From: Mesocentrotus franciscanus
Taxonomy: Eukaryota > Echinodermata > Echinoidea > Camarodonta > Strongylocentrotidae
Length of the DNA stretch: 64,000 nucleotides
Assembly: GCA_037976565.1 (NCBI GenBank)
Contig: CP137668.1
Coordinates: 19,117,714 to 19,181,713, forward strand
Direction of reading: 5' to 3'
Both the position numbers and the translations under genes were made by a program. The notes below the pieces were generated by a model. The model worked only from the letters and a program-made list of their open reading frames with translations, had not been told where the DNA came from and made no database searches. Positions 56,201-64,000 of the stretch are shown in pieces. Numbering within the stretch: position 1 is the first letter of the stretch; every line of letters begins with the position of its first letter.

Positions 56201-59200
56201 CTTTTATTCTTTTATTTCTTCTTTTTATTTTAACGCATATCGCATACATGTACATGCAGTGGCCGCCTGGCCTGCATAAATGCATGCTCCTGCCGGTGCA
56301 GTGCCTACAAAGCATATCATTTAGCAAGATGGCTAACACGGGGAAGGCCTACCCGTTGCCTCGTCATCTGCTGTGTATCTCCTTGATTATATACAGTGCT
56401 CCTGCCTATGCAGTGCCTACAAAGCATATTCGAAGAAGCGCCAAAACTTGACCTGCCCACCCGGGGTCGACGTAGCATGCGAATCCAGATAGGCCTACAG
56501 AGCCCGAATTGGCCTGGAGAAGGGAGCATAAACAGTACACCGTGGAACTGCGTTTACGATGAGTGTTTACATGTACGTTGAGCATTTCAAATCGCTCATT
56601 CTGCCTTCAAAATTGAGCATAAACACACCCTTAAATACATATACATGAGTCATGTAGCTTATTTAAATAACTCAGAATTTTATGAATATGACCTGGGTTT
56701 TAATTAGGCCTGTTAGTATCCTTGAAAATAAATTGTTATGACATGAATATTTAAAATAAGAATATCAATGTACACTGTAAGAACTGTGACGACTCTGCTG
56801 GTTAGGGATATTGAATATCATTTCCTCATCATTGTGCATTTTTCAGTCATTAATGTCAGTTTGGTCTCAGTTCAAATTGACATGGTTTGGTAATACTTCA
56901 GAACTGAACAATATGGTTTGGTTTTGCCCTAAATTTGTAGGACTCCTAGTCTTCTATAATGTATGTAGCTCACATCAAGATTTTTCTGTATGTGTTGGGA
57001 ATTATTGAGCCAGAAGGAAACCTACATGTACATTTACAAGTCCTGAGTTAATTTTCTAAGATGAGATATACCTGTAACAACTGTATTAAATTAAATTACC
57101 GGGTAAACACTAAACAGAAGTAAATCATGACAGTTTTTCAGATCTATTTTGAATCTCAGACAATATTTGTGTACATGTACATGTATACCTTTAATATGGC
57201 TAACAGACTTTTGTATTTTGAAAAACTGTAGGCCTACACTATACATGTGGTCCATTTTGGAACTTTGTGATTTTGAGTAATGCAAAATTTCAATTACAAT
57301 GTAGGTTTATCCTAATGATTCCTACAGCACAACATATATTGTACATGTACAGTAGTATTGGTGCAAACTGCATGTATCTGTATCACACACATCTACATGT
57401 ACATGTACATCTACATATGTACATTGAAAATCTGCATTGAAAAAAATATTAATTGAAATGTACTGATTGATCAGCTGTCTGACATTTGTATAGTTTTGTT
57501 TCCATAATCAATAATTTATCACATTGGCTTGCATTAAAGATACTACATGTATGTCCCTTTTGCAGCCAACATCAAATTCTGTAGAACTTTGCAGGAATTA
57601 TGAATATGTCATGTATGTCCTATCTGTGAAATTTAAACGTTAGCAGTGTCCTAATATTCAAATTATGCAAGGAAACCCGTTTACTTGCTAGACTTCACTG
57701 TCAGACACTATTGAGTGACTGACTGGCTTTTTTCATCTTTGGTAATAACATACATAAAATGAGCTGTAAAGGGTACATGAGCATTTGTCTACATCAATAA
57801 CCCACTTCTTGTAATGGCCAAAATTAAACTGATTGAATCTTTGCGCAGCATAAAACGTACGACCATTCGGTACAATGGTCTGAAAAATCAGACTATTACT
57901 TACTTACTGGCTCTATAGCTCCTAAGTCGATTTGACAACTAATAGTCGTTATTTTCCCACTTAAAGACATTTTCAAGCCCTCCTTTTTTAAAGGAAGTTC
58001 TAAATTAGTATTGTCTTTCAAATGCCGTTGGAATTTAACCTTTTCATTTTTTGGGCCTGCAAAAGGGACATAGTACCTTTAAAGGCCAATCTTAGGTTCA
58101 GGTTACAGATTTACATTTTCAAGAAAGTGGACTCTTCATAATTACATGTACATGTACATGTATGACATGCACATGTATTAGTGATTAGCCTAGATTTTTG
58201 TTTTGAACTGTTATTGATATGAGTACCGGTACAGTGTACTGTACAGTATAATTTGTTGGAAATTAAAGTACAAGTCCACTCCACTGAAAAGTTGAGCTGA
58301 TTAGATAGACAAAAATGTAAAAAGCCCAAATATAACTTGGTTTTGGAAAATGGTGCTCAGATTTATTTTAATAATTTTTTTTTATGAGCAAAAAACAAGT
58401 TAATGATCGAGTCGGTTGTGACGTAGGGTCCTCACAACACAGATTCGTAATGTAACCAAATTTAATGCATACGTCTTTGTGAAGTGCCTCGATACAAACT
58501 ATTTCATTCACCTGATAAGAATAATGAAACACTATTATTCTTATCAGGTGAATGAAATAGTTTGTATAGAGGCACTTCACAAAGACGTATGCATTAAATT
58601 TGGTTATACATTACGAAAATAGCCTATTGTCAGAATGTACATGTATACCGCTGGCACTTTCGTTGTGAGGAGCATACGTCACATCCGTACAGCAATATAA
58701 ATGTTTTGCTCGAAATACCCGAAACAAAAATCGCTCTTAAAAATCACCTGATTGAAGTACGCCCGTGATATTTGGCAGTTTTAACCTTTGATTTATTTAC
58801 AACATGTTATAATTTTTGAAAATCGGAGTGGACTTGGGCTTTAAATTCTCTTTATAACACAGCTCATACATGTATTTGCATGTTAATGTAATCATGTTGA
58901 TACACCCTGTTCATGTACATGTACAGTACATGTACATGTTATATAGTCAATATGACTAGCATAATTTTCTGATCATTTTTTTGTGTGGTTGGTCATATAT
59001 ATCATCAACCATTAGACCTATGCAGCCTATATATGTTCTATTAAAACTGTTTTGTAGAAAATGAGTTATTTGTAGTCTTGAAATTGAACATTTAGTTTGT
59101 TTTAAGCCTTTGAGAATTTGATTTTTTGTCGTTACTAGAAATATAGTTTACCTTTAATACACCAGTTACACTGCCAAACCAACTCTACACGAAAACTCCA

Positions 59201-62200
59201 CACGAAAACTCCAAACTGACCAACTCTTGGCCTGTCCGGTGTAATGGTGTCACTGAGGTACATTATAAGCAAGGAGACAAGATGTGCATACTGCATAGTA
59301 GTCTTGAGGAGGATATGTTTCATCATGTCATTGGTATTTTTGGAATGTTTGTTGAGGAAGAGAGCTGTCACACAGGACACAAACATATACTGTATATATT
59401 GAACTGTACTGAACTTATCTTGGGTTCATATCAAGGTATTGTTTACCATGTCGGTCGTTGTGCATACCAGTGTCTGCATTTAAGACTACAATAGGCTTTG
59501 TACTTTAGCTGTGCTTCTGACACAGCCAGAAACTGACAGATCTAGGCTCTGCTCAAGGCTTTAGGAATTGTTGTAAAGTGTCAAGTTAGAGTCTGTGCTT
59601 GCAGACTATGCACTATTGAGGAAGAGATACTGTACATGTAGGTTGGATTCCTACTTCCTAGCATCACTAAACTTGTAATTAAGTAATGGCCAGAAATATG
59701 ATGGATAGATCTTAAAGGTACCGTATCTAGACCAGTTCTGGTCATGCGATTGCATTGTGAAAGACATGTTGTGGAATCGATCAGAAAAGGTTGATCAACT
59801 AGGATATAAGTATTGGTGTGTACTGCAAGGTTCTGGAATCATCAAAATGATAAGAAATTTGGCCCAGGCTTGGTAAAGTTACAAGCACTGTACACAGAAA
59901 GATGTATATATATGGAACTACCCTATATCTATCCAGTCCGGATAGATATGATAATTTACCAAATATATCAATTAGTAGGCGGTTTCCCGGCAAAATTTGT
60001 ATCATCAGGTATTAGTAAAAACATATTCTTTCACATGATTGGTATATTATGAGCTTCCACTTCATTTTTTGAGAGGGGGGTGTTTCCAAAACTTGTCTAT
60101 ACCTTTAAACAAAGATTGGAACGAATGGAATTATTAAAAAAAACACACAATATTTTTAACTTGTACATCTTCATGGATGAATAGGCCAGTACAAGTACAA
60201 GAGTTTATGTGTAACTAATGTATACATGCATGTACCATGCACCTTCCTGACTCTACAAGCCCTACAAAAGCAATGCTGCCTTTTATTAACCAGAATATTA
60301 ATATATATTTATAATGTAGGTTACAATCATGCATTTTAGCATTTGCACATTGATAAATTATGCTTGTTTGATTTAGTCCCCCCCCCCATGAAAAAAAAAG
60401 AAAAAACAAAAACAAAAAGAGTGTTTATGACTATGCATTACATAGTCATAAACTATGTAATGTATGTAATACATACCGGTACATGTATGGATCTGCAATC
60501 ACAAGTCTACAGGTCGATGTGTACCGGTACAGTGTACATATTTTCTCATTTCCAAGACAACGTATGAAGTTGAATTTTTTCCTGTCCATTATAGTCTGTA
60601 CTTTTGTATGGCTTTGTTCTATTCAGAGTCTGAACCATTATGGATTTAATACTGTACACCCATGCATCATTAAACTACAATCCTAGACATAATGATTTAG
60701 ACATGAGTCATTGCTCTTTTGTTCTCATGCCACAATCTAAAGCTAATCTTAAAGGGGAAGTCCACCCTAATATTAAATTGTTTAAGCTGAAAAATTAGAG
60801 AAACAATTCGCGAAAGTTTGAGAAAAATGGACAACAAGTGAGAAAGTTATGAATCTTTCAAAATCATGAAAATCATGGAATCTTTGAGACAAATTGGCAA
60901 TGTGGTCAGAAATTGTGATGTCATCCCCTCACAATTCACCACTGATCTGAATCTTATATCTTATATGGGGGTGCATGAAAGAACATATTATCCGTGATAT
61001 ATGATCGAGATGCAAAATGTAGGCATGAATAAAATATATCTTTTGATCAAAATGGAATTTAATTACATTTCTTGCATTCAACAAAGGATAAAATGTGAGG
61101 GGCTGACATCATATATAGAGACCGCGTTGCCAATTTTACTCACAGATTTCATGAAAAGTTATGGATTTAAAAAATCCATAACTTCCTTATTTATTTCTGA
61201 TTTTTCTCAAACCTTCACTGATCTGTTATTCACATTTTTCTCCCTGTATTAAAACAAATTTATTATTAGGGTGGACTTCCCCTTTAAGTTCTGGTAATGA
61301 AATAAATAGGAAACTGGTGTAAAGTATTTACTGAATTGCATGTTATGCTGTAGTCTGTAGGTACAAGTATCGATTCTTTAGACTGTCACCAAATTTTTAT
61401 CAAATTTAAGAAGAAACTTTAACATGTAGGAAATGACATTTACTGAAAAGCACAGCACAGATGTGCCCATATGGGACCATATGTTGTAGTTGTTGATTCA
61501 TGGTCAGGAGTGCTAAGTAGACTGAGATCCGGAAGCGCATTAACTCTATGCAGAGACTTACTGTATCTCTCCTCTATGGGAAGTGGTACTGTAAGTCAAT
61601 GCCCTTTAGACTATCTGCAGATGAGTCTATATTAGTTTGATTTCCTTAATTACAATGTTCCTAAATTTGGGGTAATTTTCAGCAATGTGCCCCACATGAC
61701 ATTTGTCTTTTTTTTCATGTACAGGTACATGTATTATTGATGATTGAATAATGGTGCTTTCTGGTATCAATACCATTAGCCATTAAGAGATTTTTTCATT
61801 CATTGATGAATAAATTGATGGATAAATGCCATATGGCATATGTTGTATAGGACACATTGCATGCCTGCACAGAGTCACCCTATTATGGATTTTTTAAATA
61901 ACCAAATTCCCTTATCAGACATTGTTCAAGGCTTGGACATTCACTGAAGTTTTGTTAGATTTGTGAGAATGAATTTCCAGAACTCAAGATTACTTTAATA
62001 TAATTTTTGAACTGATTCACCTCCAGCATGCAATAATGATATTATTTTTTTCCTTTTCCCATTTCCAGAGGATATGTTGGATCCATCTGTACACCCGAGG
62101 ACTAGCACCATTTTCCTCACCAAAGCAGAGTCATTAGGTATGAACACATTTCTGATTTGTATTAGGATAATTTTGACTACATGACATTATAATATTTCCA

Positions 62201-63761
62201 TTTTTTTAAAAACATTTACCTAAAAGGCCTAATTTGAAGGAAAAAATGTGTTTAAAAAAATATAAAAAACCATGAGATAATATTGCTATATATAGGAAAG
62301 TCATAACCAAGTAAGGGGTTATGTAATAACTTGTTAATAGATGTGCACAGTTTAAAAAAAATGGAGTATGATTGTTCAGTGATTCTAGGTAAGAGGATGC
62401 AATATTATGCTTGGAAATCACTTTACAATCTCACTCCACTATTCAAGTCTTTACTCAGAGCCACAAATACGTGTTGGTTCCTCATGTAACAGGGACACCA
62501 AAATGTCACAAAGTGGGTCCCTTATTTATGGAATTACCCATATATATATGCAATATTTAGTAAAGCTATGATCTAATTACATGTATCACCAACATGCAGA
62601 ATTTTTGCAGAGTAGTAAGTCAGAGCTACTTAATCTTCAAGTTCTGATCTTGTACTAATCTTACTATTCCAGTGATCAAACAACATTTTTTCTAATATTT
62701 GTATTACTTTTCTAGATCTTCATAAGACGTTATAACCTTTATTATAACAATGCTTATCGATGGAATATCGAATTCTCTTATTCCTGTTGGCTTAGAAGAA
62801 GAAGACCCATCAGGCCCTGTTTCATAAAACTTATTATCAATAACAAATGTCACATTTCTATAATAAATTTTGCTCACAGCCAATCAAATGCAACAATTTC
62901 AGTAGCTTATAACAGTTTTTGTGACATGTTGTTGATAACAAGTTTTATGAAACAGGGCCCTGGTTCCTTTAGACAGTGGGTTAAGAAAGTGACAAGTACA
63001 TGTAGGTATACATGTACTCCCCAAGCACCAAGGACATCATGAGATCTTCTTGCAGCTCAGATATAAAGGCTTGCATTCATAAAGATGGAATATTAAAAGG
63101 AAAACAAAGCATCAAGTGCCAAGCTTATTGTTCTGTACACGTTATACTGTAAATCTGTAAATATGTGATTACACGAATTGCATCATATTATCAAATAAAA
63201 AGGAGAAATTTCATTTAGTTGCAGAATTCAGGTAATTTGTATGCAGTGGGAGGTTAAAACTTAGCGTTCCATACATTAGTGGACTAAAGCTATCCACTTA
63301 ACCCTGGATCAAAGTTGGGATGTTTTTATGAATACCAACCAAATACATTTTTTTGTTGTTGTTGTGTGTGGATGATGTGAGTTGTATATACATGTATAGA
63401 GATTACACAAGACAGAAGAAACTATCACAGTGGCAGAAGGCTAAGTACACTCGGTAAGAAGTTCAGATCATATTCAACCATCTTTATAGATGACAACACA
63501 GTGTCTCAGTACAGACAGTATCAGGAAGGCCTACTTCCAGAGCATTGTCTATTGTTTTATACCCTGTGATGCTTTTGCTGCCCATAAATGACTTATTTTG
63601 TGTTTTTTTCCTTGATGTGATACAGAGGTAACACAAGACAGAAGAAACCATCACAGTGACAGCAGGCTGAGTTCAATCAGTAAGAAGTTCAGTTCATGTT
63701 CAACCATCTTTCTAGATGACAGCACAGTATCACAACCGAACCTCAAGTCAACGATACGATG
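53091..63761 (+). CDS. CCNY: Cyclin-Y, N-terminal part (three coding exons; continues past the window)
   Basis: Coding exons are 53091-53265, 62069-62137 and 63626-63761; phases 1, 1 and 2 join without a stop. Signature blocks match cyclin Y: MGNK..SCSC at the N-terminus (myristoylation glycine and palmitoylatable cysteines), [18 protein letters not shown], and [20 protein letters not shown] at the end of exon 3. Known cyclin Y is a membrane-anchored cyclin that recruits CDK14/CDK16 to the plasma membrane and acts in Wnt co-receptor (LRP6) phosphorylation. Only the regulatory N-terminus is inside the window; the cyclin box must lie beyond base 64000. The first coding exon starts at an acceptor 25 bases before the ATG, so there is a non-coding upstream exon. 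A decayed copy of exon 3 lies at 63400. Confidence 0.92.
53266..54249 (+). other. Cyclin-Y intron, first part
   Basis: No repeat or exon recognised. Confidence 0.4.
54251..54522 (-). mobile_element. tRNA-derived SINE
   Basis: On the minus strand the 5' end shows a tRNA-like head: A-box TGGTCTAGTGGATAAG (plus 54498-54513) and B-box GGTTCAAGTCC (plus 54460-54470). The body contains GCCACTCTCCACCCAGGTG and GTAAAGCGCCATGAGCG. The 3' end is an (AAT/ATT)n tail at 54251-54275. The order head-body-tail is diagnostic. The head is too diverged to be a functional tRNA gene. Confidence 0.85.
54523..55725 (+). other. Cyclin-Y intron, second part
   Basis: AT-rich with several TACATGTACA palindromes (for example near 55305 and 55699-55713). 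Nothing else recognised. Confidence 0.4.
55726..56633. mobile_element. 908-bp TIR element with GCGTTTATGCTCAA ends
   Basis: TTAGGGTGCGTTTATGCTCA at 55726 is matched inversely by TTGAGCATAAACACACCCTTAA ending about 56634. Inside is a perfect hairpin with 20-bp arms (55846-55865 and 55872-55891, ATCGCCGATCGTAAACGCAC against its inverse, loop AAAAAG). The right half has a duplicated GTGCAGTGCCTACAAAGCAT-like phrase (56296, 56407). No transposase. Confidence 0.75.
56634..58262 (+). other. Cyclin-Y intron, third part
   Basis: Rich in ACATGTACATGT palindromes (57172-57186, 57394-57410, 58143-58162). No gene seen. Confidence 0.4.
58263..58844. mobile_element. 582-bp TIR element containing a long near-perfect palindrome
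   Basis: The outer ends TTAAAGTACAAGTCCACTCC (58263) and GGAGTGGACTTGGGCTTTAA (to 58844) are inverse copies. Nested inside is a palindrome with arms 58444-58525 and 58534-58617 (82 and 84 bp, few mismatches) around an 8-base loop. Confidence 0.85.
59713..59905 (+). repeat. Partial copy of the 32595-32995 element
   Basis: GTTCTGGTCATGCGATTGCA and GTGTACTGCAAGGTTCTGGA and the sequence to ACTGTACACAGAAA match 32610-32785 closely; the right half is absent. Confidence 0.75.
60748..61288. mobile_element. 541-bp MITE-like element, CTTAAAGGGGAAGTCCACCC ends
   Basis: The left end CTTAAAGGGGAAGTCCACCC at 60748 is inversely repeated as GGGTGGACTTCCCCTTTAAG ending at 61288. Inverse pairing continues inward in weaker form, and a small hairpin GTTATGGATTT/AAATCCATAAC lies at 61159-61183. 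No coding capacity. Confidence 0.85.
61289..62068 (+). other. Cyclin-Y intron, last part before exon 2
   Basis: No repeat recognised; pyrimidine-rich before the acceptor (TTTTTTTCCTTTTCCCATTTCCAG). Confidence 0.5.
62069..62137 (+). CDS. CCNY: Cyclin-Y second coding exon
   Basis: 69 nt, [20 protein letters not shown] then ESL, phase 1 on both sides, donor GTATGA. Corresponds to the HPRASTIFLSK block of vertebrate cyclin Y. Confidence 0.9.
   Translation, partial: RICWIHLYTRGLAPFSSPKQSH
62813..62959. mobile_element. 147-bp MITE-like palindrome, GGCCCTGTTTCATAAAACTT ends
   Basis: GGCCCTGTTTCATAAAACTT at 62813 and its inverse AAGTTTTATGAAACAGGGCC ending at 62959, with TTATCAA pairing further in. 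It lies in the intron before the duplicated exon. Confidence 0.85.
63400..63530 (+). pseudogene. Decayed tandem copy of cyclin-Y coding exon 3
   Basis: The segment starts after an AG (TGTATAG) exactly as the real exon does and aligns with 63626-63755 at a constant offset of 226 bases, about four bases in five identical. The translation is still open ([16 protein letters not shown], then [16 protein letters not shown]) until TGA at 63567-63569. The sequence that aligns with the end of the real exon has no GT donor, and homology fades there. An internal GGTAAGAAG at about 63453 could act as an alternative donor. It is probably an inactive exon duplicate, though rare inclusion is possible. Confidence 0.7.
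63626..63761 (+). CDS. CCNY: Cyclin-Y third coding exon
   Basis: 136 nt after the acceptor GTGATACAG, ending at the donor GTGAGA (63762) in phase 2. It contains [20 protein letters not shown], nearly identical to the vertebrate block, and ends TIR plus two bases (TG), fitting the cysteine that follows in vertebrate TIKC. Confidence 0.92.
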
Positions 63762-64000
63762 GTGAGAAAGATGAGAGCAAGAAACCTATCACCTGCTGAG
63801 AGCTGGAAGGGTGTTCACTCATAGCATTTAATACAGAGTTCACATCCTTCTGGCTCTTAACAGACTAAGTATATTGAGCTAGTAAGAGATTCTCACAGTT
63901 GCATTTAGAAATTTTCAGAATGATTGGAACACATTGTACAGAATAATGGTTGCTAATGTACATGTATGGTTTAGATTTTAAATCTCTGTGTATTTTTCAA
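63762..64000 (+). other. Cyclin-Y intron running off the window
   Basis: Nothing recognised before the window ends. Confidence 0.5.

Noticed and set aside
1..64000. CRISPR arrays, bacterial operons, riboswitches
   Set aside because: No regularly spaced identical repeats with unique spacers; intron-bearing animal genes throughout.

Overview
The window looks like nuclear DNA of a marine deuterostome, most likely an echinoderm and probably a sea urchin. It is AT-rich, its genes are interrupted by introns with consensus GT/AG junctions, the spaces are filled with short inverted-repeat (MITE-like) elements and LINE/SINE remnants, and palindromic ACATGTAC runs are frequent. The species assignment is inference; no search was possible.

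Layout. (1) 1-1220: an internally deleted non-LTR retrotransposon 3' end with a reverse-transcriptase fragment. (2) 3365-10639, minus strand: three phase-compatible exons of a cell-surface receptor, with a sushi/CCP module, one membrane segment and a 125-residue tyrosine-rich cytoplasmic tail with YES repeats. Its 5' end is not firmly placed. (3) 10.6-22.6 kb: mostly repeats, including TIR elements, a 161-bp identical tandem duplication, a 467-bp CATATGGG element and a ~730-bp fold-back, plus a weak micropeptide candidate at 14.7 kb. (4) 22623-37897, plus strand: a complete 12-coding-exon front-end fatty acyl desaturase (FADS1/FADS2 type, cytochrome b5 fused to a three-histidine-box desaturase). 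Splice phases and homology show a one-base frameshift in coding exon 2, and the last intron carries tandem repeats containing DR1-type nuclear receptor sites. (5) 37.9-46.9 kb: 3' flank and intergenic DNA. (6) 46937-49033, minus strand: a single-exon-coding C2H2 zinc-finger protein with an Ikaros/Hunchback-type C-terminal finger pair and a PxDLS CtBP motif. (7) 53091 to the window end, plus strand: the 5' part of a cyclin-Y gene (three coding exons plus a decayed tandem copy of the third); the cyclin box lies beyond the window.

The zinc-finger and cyclin-Y genes are head-to-head about 4 kb apart, with a GC-richer stretch near 50.6-50.8 kb and a TIR element between them. The four genes are ordinary unlinked animal genes and do not form a functional cluster. 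The items most worth a second look are the CCP receptor with its repeated-tyrosine tail, the desaturase frameshift, the DR1-bearing intronic array, and the cyclin-Y exon duplication.
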